A DNA stretch of 64,000 nucleotides from Prorocentrum cordatum. Lineage: Eukaryota; Sar; Dinophyceae; Prorocentrales; Prorocentraceae. Below are positions 42,201 to 51,629 of this stretch, one piece after another (positions within the stretch are counted from its first letter, which is position 1; each line of letters starts with the position of its first letter). The position numbers were made by a program, and so were the translations under genes. The DNA is taken from the NCBI GenBank assembly GCA_963575745.1, contig CAUYUJ010014183.1, positions 1-64,000 on the forward strand, given 5' to 3'. The notes below the pieces were generated by a model. That model made no database searches and was not told the origin of the DNA. It saw nothing but the letters and a program-made list of their open reading frames with translations.

Positions 42201-44782
42201 TGCTCCTCTTCCTCCTGTTCCTGTTCTTCCTCCTCCTCATCCTCCTCCCCGAGCGCCTCGCGGCGCGGCTCTTCGGCCGCCGGGGCATCCATGGCTTCGC
42301 GGACCCGCCTGTCTTTGGCCAGGGCAGCGAAGACGTCGAGCCCGAGCGGGGCGCCCTGCAGCGCGTCCACGTACGACAGCAGGGCGCCCACGAGCGCGGT
42401 CTTCACCCGCCGAGCCAGCGCCCTGTCTGCCCTCTGGAACCTAGCGAACATATCCGGCGTGACCTCCGCGCGCCGCTCCTCCGCGAGGCAGTCGGCCGGG
42501 TCCTCCCCCTCCTCCTGCTCCTCCTCCTCCTCCTCGCAGGCCTCCTCCTCCTCCGCCGCGCGCTGCAGCAGCTCCTGCCGCCGCGCCTCGAGCGCCCGCA
42601 CCTCCGCCCCCCTGCGCTCGGCATCGCGGCGCGCGGCGGCCGCCTGCGCGTACTTCTGCCGCAGCGCGTCGAAAGTCGCAGGCGCGTTGAACGACGCCGC
42701 GCGGCCCTTCCGCTCGTGGTTCGCGATGAAGTTCGCCAGCTTGCGCTCCTCGTCATCCTCCGCTTTCTCCACCGGCATCCTCTGGTTCTTCTCGCACCGC
42801 GCCTCGAGCGCCTGGGCCTGGATGAGATCCGCGCCCAGCGCCGCCTCCAGCTGCGCGCGCCAGCCCTCGCCCAGGCCCTCGACGCCGCGCGCTCGGACGT
42901 GCTCCACCCAACGCGCGAGCAGATGCCCCCGCGGATCGTCGTCGTGACCGAAGCGCTGCGGCCCTCGCCCGTGCCTCTCCACGAACGCCTTCACCTCGAG
43001 CACGCGCTCCTGCGCCGTCCGCCGCTGCCACGCACGCCTGTCCACCATGCGATCGAACCTCTCCTTGTTGTCATCATCCAGCTCGTGGTGGCCTTTGCAG
43101 ACATTGTGGATCCAACGCGCGAGCTTTGCCTCCTCCTCGTCTTCGGCCCCTTGCTTCGGCAGCTCGTCGAGCACCTCCACGTGCTCCCCGATGCGGTCCA
43201 GCATCGCGCGGGCGCGCGCACGCCTCTCCTCCCGCCGGTCCACGAGCCCGTCGAACCGCGCGCGCTGCTCGGGGGTCAGCGCCACCTCCCCAGAACTCAC
43301 GTGATCAACCCATTTTCCGAGCGCGGACTCACGCTGGTGCGGCAAACGGCCGTGCTCCTCCACGTGCCTCGCCAGCTCGCCCAGCATCTCCTCCGAGTGG
43401 TCCCGCGATCGCGCCTCCGCGCCAGCATGCTGGACACCGCTCATGTCGATGCCCAGGTGCGCCGCGAGCGCAGCCCTGTGCGCATCGGCCTCCAATCGCA
43501 GCCGCTTCTGTTGCTGAACATTCCATTGCCGCGAGGGTGGCGCGTCTTCGTCGCCCTCCGCCCGCAATCGCGTTGCCAGCTCATGCAACTGATTGCGAGT
43601 CATGCGCGCCAACACCTCCGCGTCCACACCGTCGCGCGCGCCCCCGCGCGCGCCCTGCGCCCCTGCGGCAATCTGCTCCACGCGGCGCTTCGGCACCCCG
43701 CCCCTCAGCGCGCCACGCCCCGCGCCCGCTCGCGGCGACCGCGACGCCGAGCTCGAACGCCCGCGAGCGACGACGCGACACCACGGCGCGCTCTCGGCTT
43801 CCCCCCACTCTACATCTCCAGAACCCACCCACTCCTCCACCGCGCACACGTGGCCGCCGTCGAGCCACAGCAGAGCACCAGCGCAGAAGCCCGCTGCGTC
43901 CCCCAGCGCCCACGCCACACGCCTTCCTTCCTGCGCTTCGAACGCTCCCGCAGATTCCGCAGAGAACACGCGCAAGTGCAGGAAGCGGGAGCGCAAGTGC
44001 TGGACCACGACCTCCAGATTCCAGCGCTGCAACAGCGACCCACAAGCGCCCGAACCCTCGTGGTTCTTACACGCGCGACCGAAATGCCGCGCTGCGTCGC
44101 CCCCCACGAGATCAGCCACTGCGTTCTGCAGGCACTTCCCACGCCACTCGACGGGAGAACTGGCGCGCGCGCGGCGGCTCCCCCGCCCGCGTCCGCCGCG
44201 CGGTCGCGCGCGCGGTGAGCGCGCACCACCGAACGCAGTCGCAGACATAGGCACGGCGCCTATCTGCGTCGCCCCGCTGAGCCCCGCCGGACACGCTCCG
44301 AGAGCGACCATGGCGCAGGCAGCGCAGACGGCCAAGTCCCCGACAAAGCTCCTGGACTCCTGCGCGGTCGGGCACTTTGCCCCGCCGATGCCCACGCCCC
44401 GCGAAAAACGGCACGCAGAGACGCGGCGGCGGCCACACGTCCGCGCCGAGAGCCCGTTTAGCGCGCAGCAGAACCACCTGGCAGCAACGACCGCGGCTAC
44501 ACGATCGGCCAGCTCGGGCGCGTCCAGAAGCTCCCGCGCAAACACATCCTGGTGCCGCCACCAGCGCGCCACCGCGATCTTCCTCGTCATCACCACTCTG
44601 CTGCCTCGCTGTGGTGGGCACACGCCGAGAGCAACGAGAACGCAGGCAGCGCGCAGGGCGGCATCGCCCACAGTCCACGACACTATGTTCATTTGCATCG
44701 CCGCCGGATCTGGCGCGCGGCTTGCCCCGTCGCGGACGCGGGCAGCCTTGAGGGAAGTGCCGCGGCTCACGCCTCGCGCCAA
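38906..44782 (-). CDS. Helitron-like protein, frame A: amino-terminal region
   Basis: A 1,958-codon frame upstream of and overlapping frame B. Met1 (44782) is the longest start; Met179 may be better, because residues 1-178 hold two loosely similar Cys/Ala-rich segments (about 37-60 and 147-170) and no domain. Residues ~205-320 have GKCLQNAVADL (Cys217) and GGHVCAVEEW (His311), spaced and flavoured like a papain-fold protease, but this is tentative. Residues ~460-700 contain four or five helicase-associated-type repeats (HVEEHGRLP..LGKWVDHV, HVEVLDELP..LARWIHNV, FVERHGRGP..LARWVEHV). A Glu-rich coiled stretch follows (~740-900). Later come a Cys module at RCVARVW (Cys1621), a C2H2 finger CRLCDQNF..HVQKKHH (Cys1747, Cys1750) and the Helitron start motif CCICARLHW (~1896). 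It ends at TGA 38906. Probably the first third of one polyprotein with frame B. Confidence 0.8.
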   Translation of the reverse strand: MARGVSRGTSLKAARVRDGASRAPDPAAMQMNIVSWTVGDAALRAACVLVALGVCPPQRGSRVVMTRKIAVARWWRHQDVFARELLDAPELADRVAAVVAARWFCCALNGLSARTCGRRRVSACRFSRGVGIGGAKCPTAQESRSFVGDLAVCAACAMVALGACPAGLSGATQIGAVPMSATAFGGARSPRARPRGGRGRGSRRARASSPVEWRGKCLQNAVADLVGGDAARHFGRACKNHEGSGACGSLLQRWNLEVVVQHLRSRFLHLRVFSAESAGAFEAQEGRRVAWALGDAAGFCAGALLWLDGGHVCAVEEWVGSGDVEWGEAESAPWCRVVARGRSSSASRSPRAGAGRGALRGGVPKRRVEQIAAGAQGARGGARDGVDAEVLARMTRNQLHELATRLRAEGDEDAPPSRQWNVQQQKRLRLEADAHRAALAAHLGIDMSGVQHAGAEARSRDHSEEMLGELARHVEEHGRLPHQRESALGKWVDHVSSGEVALTPEQRARFDGLVDRREERRARARAMLDRIGEHVEVLDELPKQGAEDEEEAKLARWIHNVCKGHHELDDDNKERFDRMVDRRAWQRRTAQERVLEVKAFVERHGRGPQRFGHDDDPRGHLLARWVEHVRARGVEGLGEGWRAQLEAALGADLIQAQALEARCEKNQRMPVEKAEDDEERKLANFIANHERKGRAASFNAPATFDALRQKYAQAAAARRDAERRGAEVRALEARRQELLQRAAEEEEACEEEEEEQEEGEDPADCLAEERRAEVTPDMFARFQRADRALARRVKTALVGALLSYVDALQGAPLGLDVFAALAKDRRVREAMDAPAAEEPRREALGEEDEEEEEQEQEEEEQEEEEQEQEEQEQERGDEERREQEEGDAVMADAGEVPQGMADEEELPTGIGEEHKDFVRYVLATCMLSSVPVAPRFFAGEAPDAELQRQVAELERLRDVALGLDAATAQDSVARSQAIRRLRQADPELLRRTPVPKSDAREPWEQRQRLLQRLEQEGVEREVWVCCRPEPLRWRAPLRDDGKPGPVRAPLLPSLDAAEGEVWRPGEVREATRQARYAEQARRDGAAGAPVHGSVLLRLASDFLCYKCQQDFEGARELTDGEVDGWCKRLHFAPKKLPSQAVKREAVEAERARARKRARAAQCAARGENGFAVFRRLLLGDECFRQDTCDASAQLDRRRALGPWYQHAGPDGSRLAPWPRVFGIPKSWAGHGGAFFSEAVESGFAADAFPQGRRGYYTGEPGDVSAELWLLRAWCRARGGVARMGGALAARLQQLEGDRDIMYRVEAAECARQVSCAVPPVYLADLKPQAIPEWPVWQQLLKLKPQAARQVATFVRQERAGAGFTWNLAAGHWDLDQQRLLGALERDPALLAAVEKGAAAAETDKGVLIALNQFRARHGGVWPDAFADRRGQPDFKEAKLARGVARAAKKYSQEFVRIWLDRTCREWLRLAGCGDEVVEGGAGGDDSSGGGGGGGGGSSSGSGAGGGPASGSGSGAQGPGDGGAGGDGEGGAGGGAGRLLGGGPKRPAPEGPGPRTRGAARRDQERLQQERLRKEEEERLAGKTVRAGDVEVNVALDDPHVSEEGTLPAWLLDLAPLAAGRCVARVWRPYKGGCVLWQCSRNPCKGQGVFCGSHGSPEQRPFGLWDPDKRHSSLTRECPERYGLAVKEARLRETQAGGAPPVPTPAIAAARKARVPRLQPKYVPLPRDERHPLRAFEEAPEALPPFPCRLCDQNFATHACFMTHVQKKHHGWPEYRKRLFYLAEQWPEKDGDVRPVRPQEWRQCVEAFSEHLVTGSHDWPSCAAPADVSGGAAAAAAAPDAPRAWWKPPGADGAVPPAGVDMPPVDLDALGAAPAASDAEGPEPGQSRRAVRSRVACCICARLHWADELQRVHFWQQPDGARERSLLCDEVPKRPARAELEAARGEASEAAGAQAQAMR

Positions 44783-45835
44783 CCACGACCTGCCCTCGCA
44801 GAGGGTACGCGCCGCTCAAAACGTGGGGCGTTTCTGCGAGTCGCGCCGGACGCAGAAGCCTTTACGACGCGCACGGCGTCCCAGATGCTCTGCCTCCGAC
44901 AAAGCGCCATCAAACAGCTGCCGCGCGTCGTCCGAAAGAGAACATTTTCGCGACATAGTCTGCGAACCCTTGCAACTTTCCACGGCGAGGAAATTAAGCT
45001 TGGAGTTCGTGCTTTCCGCGCGTGAGTCTCCGTCGACCTCCTCGCGAGCAGCGTTCGCGGCGAGGTCGCCCGCGTGGCAGTCGTTTTCGCCCTCCCCTGA
45101 AATCGCCTAGGTTTGGCCTGCTTCCCCGCCAGTGGCTGGGGCCAAAAGCGAAGCAGCGGCGCAGCCAACACCATCCCGTGCAGTAGATCCCCTCGACGCT
45201 GCTTTCCCCGGGTGCGTTGAGCCACTCTTGTTGAGCCAAGCGTTTACTCGCGCGCATTCAATCTGCAATAACGTGCGACACGGAAGGTAAAGTGATTTGG
45301 GTCGTAGCGCGCCCTATCTACAATATATAATTGAAAATGGTTCAACTGGCTACAGCACAATGCATCGCATCGCTTATCAGCGCGTCGAATAACAAAGTAA
45401 ACCGCATGTCACCGCATAACAAATCACCGCGCAACGCCACGCAGCAGAGCACAATCTAACATATGGCATCATACCATACAATACCGCGACACACCATAGC
45501 ATTACATACTACACTATGTCAACACGTAGCAAGCAATTGACAAGCAATCGCAAAGTACTGCTTTATACGGCATCACCGAATCGCGTACACTGCCCTGGAC
45601 TATCATCGGACATCATCGCGTCGCATCGCATAGCAAAACATATAATGGCGTGGATGCCAGAACTCCCCATCGCTTTGCAATGCGTATCACCGCAATACAC
45701 CGCATATCATACCATACCACAACAACAACGGGACAACTGGCCTTAAATAGCGAACCTGGTTGACTGGCAGCAGAACTACCGACCACAACAAAAACCTGAA
45801 TGTGATGGCCAGCTGGTGGTGGACCAGTCAGTTGG
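44783..45835. other. Upstream spacer of the Helitron-like gene
   Basis: No gene recognised. From about 45300 to 45720 the sequence is AT-richer and built of short CCGCAT / CGCATCGCAT / ACCATA words of about 5-10 bp, a degenerate simple repeat. A promoter or trans-splice acceptor cannot be picked out; dinoflagellate promoters are poorly defined. Confidence 0.5.
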
Positions 45836-46035
45836 GCGAAGGGGAGGGGGGGGTCTGGCTCCGGACCGCTGCTTCCTGCGACTGTGTGGGGCAGTGCGCC
45901 CTACGGGGGAGACTCCACCTGCTCGAAACAGGCGATTGAAAAAAAAACAGCGAAGATCTTCTCCACTGGGGGGGAGGGAGGCTGGGGCGGGGGCCCGCGC
46001 CGATCGGCAAAACAGTGATTTTAAAAAACGATCAC
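45836..46035. repeat. Dispersed repeat, longest copy
   Basis: The left half (TCTGGCTCCGGACCGCTGCTT .. GGGGGAGACTCCACCTGCT) matches 60745-60830. The right half (AAGATCTTCTCC .. CGATCGGCAAAACA) matches 905-1035. One longer element appears to have left overlapping fragments in three places. Confidence 0.65.
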
Positions 46036-46420
46036 CACAGGGAGCTCGTTTGTTCGTCTGGCGCGCGGGGCCCGCGGGCGTGGCGCCTGCGTTGGGTCGG
46101 TGGGCCTGCGGGGGGACCCGAGGGCCTGCCCGGGCCGTGGCCCCCGAGGGGGGCCCTGAGCCGCAGGGCGGTGAGCGGAGGGCACTGGCTTGTGGAGAGG
46201 AGGAAACAGCACAAGATACAGTCATCGGCCTGACCAAAGGAACGATGAATAAGGAACGACGCCCCTTTTCCCTTCAAGGAATAACGCGTAAGGAAAGACA
46301 CAGAATGCATGGCGCGCAAGGAGCGAGGAATCACGCATGCAAGCCGGAGGAACGACCGAGCCCCTTTTGGAAAGTAAATGTTCCATATCCAAGCCGCTCA
46401 CTGCATTGCGCAACGTAGAT
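46036..46420. other. Spacer
   Basis: A GC-rich part (46050-46200), then an A-rich part with AAGGAACGA and AAGGAATAACGCGTAAGGAA words. No gene seen. Confidence 0.5.
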
Positions 46421-47085
46421 TGCACCACAGACTTTGCTTGACACAGGGCGCACAGCACAGATTGCGCACCACATCGTTTGCACAACACTGACCGCACCAC
46501 AAATAGTGTGCCAACTAGGTTACACTAAATATACATGTATACCTACGTACATATATACATACATACATACATACATGCATCCATACATACATACATACAT
46601 ACATACATGCATACATACATGCATGCATACATACACACACATACATGCATACATGCATAGGTACATGCATGCATGCATGCGTATATACATACAGACATAC
46701 ATGCTTACATTTTGCACATAATATGTTGCGACACAGGTGCTGCACCACGAAGAGTGCACCATATCTATTGTTCCACCTATTCACATTGGACATCATACAG
46801 TGGTCCACATAGGTTGCACCACATTACAAAGCCCAGCAAAGATTGCACAATTTATACTGCACAACGTATGTTGCACAACCTAGATCCTGCAACAAATATT
46901 GCACAAAGCAGTTTGCACCACATATATGTCAACGCATGCATGTGTCCACCTACATTGCGCAGCATAGACTGTACCATACACACGTCTATATGTCTATATT
47001 ATATATATATGAACTGCGCCGCAGATACTGCATCATACAGATTGTGCAGCATCGATTGTACAACATATATTGCTAGAAACACAAT
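46420..47085. repeat. TTGCACCACA-type repeat around a CATA microsatellite
   Basis: Degenerate ~15-20-bp units such as GATTGCACCACA and GTTTGCACAACA flank a (CATA)n core at about 46550-46712. Frames across the core read only Tyr/Ile/His/Thr. Confidence 0.8.
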
Positions 47086-47566
47086 GTGTGGGGTCCACGC
47101 TGGCTAACATTTTTACACAACCCTCACCTGGATTCTGCGCAAACGCCGCGCGCCTGTTTTCATGGTAAAGAAAAGGTCTGCGGACCCCGTTATTTCTCGA
47201 GGATCCGACATGGGGGCTGTACTTGCCCTGAGCGGGCACGCAGAAAACGTATTCATTCGACTGAACATTCGGGGATGGACAAAACCCTCTTTAGCAAAAC
47301 GTGGCTCAGTGAAAACAACCTCGGGCCCAAACCTGGCGGGCGCAAGCCTGGCAAATGACGGCCGCAGAACTCTCTCGAGAACCGAAAGCGGACAACTCAC
47401 TAATCTACGTGTCAGGGTGGGGGTTCTGTCCACCCCCTGAAAATGGCACTTCGTTTCGTTTTGCATCGAGGCGAAATCCGCTGAGCTGGCCCACCTCAAT
47501 CGAGGGACCAGGAAACAGACTTGCAAACTTGAAGAGAATCCTGGACCCACGCCCATTCCTTAAGAA
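47086..47566. other. Downstream region of the glycine-rich gene
   Basis: Both strands are open for 90-147 codons. The minus frame (47113-47556) reads FTEPRFAKEGFVHPRMFSRM and the plus frame reads FIRLNIRGWTKPSLAKRGS. Either could be real, but neither is recognised. It may be 3' untranslated sequence of the gene at 47567-48769. Confidence 0.35.
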
Positions 47567-48769
47567 TCAAAAAGGACGGGGGGGAGGGAGGGACGAGGGA
47601 CCAGGTCTGCCGCAGGCAGCTGGATAGACCATGATAGTGACGTTGCCATTTGTGCCGGCCAAGGCACCTCCGCCAGTCACTAAATCGACACCCGAATAGA
47701 CCACGGATGGATGCGCCGCGAATCCGGAACCGCCGCCGCCGCTGCCATGCCAAAAAGGCTGCCCTCCTCCAGCCCCGCCTCCGTAGTAGCCGCCACCGCC
47801 GCCGCCGCCGCTCCAGCCCGAGCTTGAATTCCCATCACCGCCTTTGTATTTCCCGCCAGCGCCTCCCGTCCTCTTGGTGCCGACTCCCCCCGCGCCCCCG
47901 GCGGAAGCCGTGCCACCCTGGCCGGAGAGCAGAGAAGAATCGCAGTCGGTCCCGCCAGCCTCTCCGCCACCGCTCCCTCCTTGGAGGAACCCAACATCTG
48001 CACAGACAGTCTAAACTGTTGGAGGTCCGCGCGGAATGCGTGGGTCGGCGCCGGGCCCCCCACCCCCTCCCCCGGCGCGCAGCACGAGCCAGGGGCAGCG
48101 CCGGAGCTGCCGCGAGGGGGCTCAGCGCCGACCAAAAGAAATCCGCACGGACATCCGAAGGTCCATGTTTATGCAGTTGAGGTGTTCTTCGACTCCTGGC
48201 CCCTTGCACTCGACGGATGCCACCCACTTACCCGAGCCACCTCCGCCCCCACCCGCAGTGAGGATGTCCTCACCATCGAGCCTGACGCTCGAACGGCCAC
48301 CCCCGCTTCCGGCTGTGTTGTAACCGTCGCAGGCAGACCTGCCGCCGCCGCCGAAGGCGTTGTGGTAGCAAGGGTCTGGAGATGACCCGTCTCCCCAAGT
48401 GGCGCCGGCTTCCCCGACGACGACCGTCAAGCGGTCCGTGCCCGCAGGGACGATGATGACGGCCTCGGCGTAACCTCCAACCCCACCTTCCGTTCCTGAT
48501 CTCAAAAAGTTCCCTCCGCCAGCACCGTAGGCCTTCACCAGGAACTGAGTGTGGCCCTGCGTGTAATAATACTGGTCGCTCCCAGTGAAGGTGAAGACCT
48601 GTTCCGACGAGAGCATGTCTGCATGATGGTACTTGGAAGCATTTGCTAGCGATGCCACTGTAGCCGTCGCAGCAATATCCGAACCAGAATGGAGAGAAAT
48701 TACGGTTGGCACCCTGTGGACAAACAGCCCCACCAGGCACGTGAGCCAATGTGCCTTCTGGTTAGTCAT
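47567..48769 (-). CDS. Secreted glycine-rich protein, two exons
   Basis: Exon 1 is 48769-48149 (207 codons) and exon 2 is 48010-47567 (147 codons plus TGA). The start gives a hydrophobic amino end (HWLTCLVGLFVHRVPTVIS) that fits a signal peptide. Then FTFTGSDQYYY, FLVKAYGAGGG, GGVGGYAEAVIIVPAGTDRL, VVVGEAG and AGGGGGG follow the pattern of the Gly-rich domain known from ALK/LTK-type receptors and many protist surface proteins. After splicing, RMS joins TVCADVGFLQGGSGGGEAGG, and exon 2 continues Gly-rich to GTNGNVTIMVYPAA before the stop. Both sides are in phase 0 with a GT donor and AG acceptor. The function is unknown; an extracellular matrix or surface role is inferred. The full length is about 354 residues. 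Confidence 0.8.
48011..48148 (-). mobile_element. Introner-like intron 1 (138 nt)
   Basis: On the plus strand TGGGTCGGCGCCGGGCCCCC (48041-48060) and the end GGGGGCTCAGCGCCGACCAA (48116-48135) form an inverted repeat with a few mismatches. Outside it lie CCGCGCGG and CCGCAC. A similar inverted repeat with the same outer CCGCGCGG lies in an intron of the gene at 58892-59822. Short terminal inverted repeats inside introns of unrelated genes are the hallmark of dinoflagellate introners. Confidence 0.7.
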
Positions 48770-49978
48770 GAGCCTCGCGCTGACTGTGCGCTACCGAACG
48801 AGGAGGCGTGAAGGTAAAGTGGTGATCAAATGGACTCAGTCTTGGGCCATACACAACACGGTGTGATACAGACAATGGTGATAATGGCAACTGTTACGTG
48901 TGCATCTAAACACAGCTACGCGGCAAACGTTAGGCCATGTGCGGGGCCCCCAGGGGCGATCTGACAAAACCCTCCAGATTGCAATTCGGGACAACCCGCC
49001 CGGAACCCCCACTTTGTTTCTTTGTTTCGGTGTGTGTGTGTGTTGTTTCTACAGTTGCTTCTTATGTCTATCTGCAGGTTTTCGGGCTTTTCTGGTGGGA
49101 AAAACTCCCGAACAAACACCCAACTCCAGGCTTTCTCCTGTGATGTTTGCGGAGGCTTCGGGGGCCGCACAATTAAACACGATCCTACTTCTAAAAGAAC
49201 GCCCAACAACAAGCACAACAGAACCCAACTCTAAGATGTGTCCAAACAGTTGTTCGAAGGTTCTCTGGCCCCTCCACGCTCCCGGCCGCAGGCTGCCTGT
49301 AGACTGCCGCAGGCTCGTGCCGCGCCGGCTTCGGCACTGGTTCCGGGCACCGCGGGGACCGATCGGCCTCGTGAACGCTCGGCCGTGTCCGGAACATCAG
49401 ATCGTTCAACATCGACCGACTCTGGATCGCTGGCGGCGTTAGACGCTGAACGCCGGCGGCGTCGGGGTCGCCGCCGGTCGACGCGACGCGAACCTACCGT
49501 GGGGATCCGTGGATCTGGCGCGCGGGCGCCAGGTCCACGGATCGGGAGAACGACCCCCCGAGACATGGCGCCGATGCTGCCTGCTTCGGCGACGGAGCGT
49601 GCCGCTTCTGCACGGAAAGGGGGCCCGTCGCTGATCCATGCTCCGTGATCCGTGTGCGCCTCCCCTCGATTGGGTGGCGACATCCGAGCCCTATCCTCAC
49701 CAATCCTCGACTCTCCTGAATCGACGGGAGGCGGGGGTAGGGGTGGGACTTCGTTACGCATCCGACGAACTCGGAACGTTGCCCCCGCCGCCCAGCGAGT
49801 TGACTGAATCGCTCACCGGCGAGGGCAGGGCCCGGATTACGACGCCGATCAAAGGCGCCCTCAGGCCGCGCCCGCCGCCGGCTCTGGGGACGCACAAGGC
49901 GCGCACTCAAGAAGCCTCGGCGTCCCGCTTCATGGCCGCTCCCTTCGTGCGGGTTTGCCGCGCCGCGAGGGCCGCTGG
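48770..49978. other. Spacer upstream of the glycine-rich gene
   Basis: No gene recognised. It contains a GT run at about 49030-49043 and GC-rich open frames after 49240 without domains. A perfect-looking hairpin at 49504-49543 is listed separately. Confidence 0.5.
49504..49543. other. 18-nt-arm hairpin
   Basis: Arms GATCCGTGGATCTGGCGC (49504-49521) and GCGCCAGGTCCACGGATC (49526-49543) pair with one mismatch around the loop GCGG. Confidence 0.85.
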
Positions 49979-50016
49979 TCGTCGTCGTCGTCGTCGTGGT
50001 CGTGGTCGTGGTCGTG

Positions 50017-50066
<50 letters not shown>

Positions 50067-50105
50067 GGTCGTGGTCGTTGTCGTGGTCGTCGTCGTCGTC
50101 GGTTT
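49979..50105. repeat. CGT / GTC microsatellite
   Basis: (CGT)n with GTCGTG variants. Frames give poly-Arg, poly-Val, poly-Ser, poly-Thr or poly-Asp only. Confidence 0.95.
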
Positions 50106-50985
50106 CGTCGGCATCGGCGGCCGCGGTGGCCTCGCCCGTCGGGAGCGGGGGACTCCCCTGAGATCCGAGGCCAAAAGGGAAGAAGGCAACGAACGGTAGG
50201 TTGGCAGAACTGGTTTTAGTGGGACCTGGTTCAGTGATGTGCACTGGGGGACGCCCCCCCCGCCCCGTTCCTCTGACCAGAACTATCGTTACCTGAAAAA
50301 AAAACAGTTGCGGCAGACCTGGTTTAGAAATTCTGGCTAATTGAGGGGCTCCGGGGCCCTACCACTAACCGGGTCCCCTTGCCTGGGGTCCTGGCTAGTC
50401 TGATTTTTGCATTGTCGGTCAAAATTAAACCGCATGCCAGGCCGACGGCCGCAGACGCAGACCAACGTGGACGCGCAGACAAGCAGGCACATGTACAACC
50501 CGACGGTCAAACAGACAGACAGCGATTATGGCATGGTAAATGCCGATGGCGATGATGACATGACCCAAGTGATGGCGAGGGTTGCTTTTGCAGCGCGCAC
50601 GGCAGCCTAGGATCACACGTGCTGGAACGAGGGAAAGTAGCACGAGCGACAAGAGTGGGCATGCACACGCATGCTACCTCCCTGAAGGGAAAAGGAGGAG
50701 CGAGGATGGGGCAGAGGGGAGGAGCGAGGAGGGGGAGGAGAAGAAGAGGGGTGCAGAGAGAGGGGGAGGGAGAGGAGGAGCGAGGATGAAGCAGGGAGGA
50801 GAAGAATAAAGCAGGGCGGAGGAGGAAGAGGAGAGGGGTAAGGAGGAGCGCCAGGTCGCAGAGCCGCAGGAGGAGCACCAGGCTGGAGAGGACCATCTTA
50901 CACCAGCACACTCCCGCCCATCCTACACCCTCCACTCTTCCTCATCCTCCACGCACACCCTCTTGTCGCCGTGACCCCCATACCA
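50106..50985. other. Spacer with GGAGGA-rich tract
   Basis: No gene seen. A purine-rich AGGAGGAG / GGGGAGG tract covers about 50690-50880. Before it are A-run and GGTTTAG words without coding pattern. Confidence 0.6.
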
Positions 50986-51205
50986 GCTTGCAACGTGATG
51001 CAATGCAAAGCACAACACGATTGCAAGTTAAAGCAATGACAAAGCAATGTGATGCAGAGCGTTGCAAACCAATGCAATGCAATGCAACGCAAAGCAACAT
51101 AATGCAAATATATTCGAAACAAAGCAAAGCAACGCATAGCAACGCAATGGCACTGCGAAGCAGAGCATAGCAACGCAATGCAAAGCAATGCAAAGCAATG
51201 CCAAG
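50985..51205. repeat. GCAAT / GCAAA pentanucleotide repeat
   Basis: AATGCAATGCAAAGCAATGC-type units of 5 bp with drift, about 220 bp. A (GGCGACGAC)-like GC-rich repeat follows to about 51440. Confidence 0.88.
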
Positions 51206-51629
51206 CAAGGGGGCCACGAGGCTGTAGACGGCGACGGCGCGGCGACGGTGCGGCGACGACGACGGCGCGGCGGTGGCAACCACAAGGTGTCGGACCCGAC
51301 GCGCAGGCCCAAACGACGGGCGGCAACGAGGCGGCGACCGACGGTGGCAACGGCGACGACATAGCCGCCAGACTGCCAGACGGCCCGAGACGACGGGCGG
51401 CAACGAGGCGGCAACGGAGCGGCGACGGCGACGACATAGCGGCTGGACAGCCTGAGGGCCCACTTATGACAATCCAAAATACCAAACAATCCGTGCACAC
51501 AAGAATATCTGGAGAGTTTTGAAAACATCCCAACCATTCTGTTTGGGCACTCGTTTTGAGAAAGACAGCGCCCCACGCACCCCCATCCCTGCCAGCCCTG
51601 CCTCTGCCCTCCGCATGTCTCTGTTTCGG
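51206..51629. other. GC-rich then ordinary spacer
   Basis: GGCGACGGCG / GGCAACGAGGCGGC degenerate words up to about 51440, then 190 bp with no feature I can identify. Confidence 0.5.

Noticed and set aside
38867-44218. 1,783-codon plus-strand frame opposite frame A
   Set aside because: Arg/Leu/Pro-rich mirror of a GC-rich gene; no motifs, whereas frame A has HA-type repeats, a C2H2 finger and the Helitron start motif.
46012-46232. GC-rich stretch considered as an introner or hairpin element
   Set aside because: GGGCCC words are frequent but I could not find a convincing paired inverted repeat or flanking exons.
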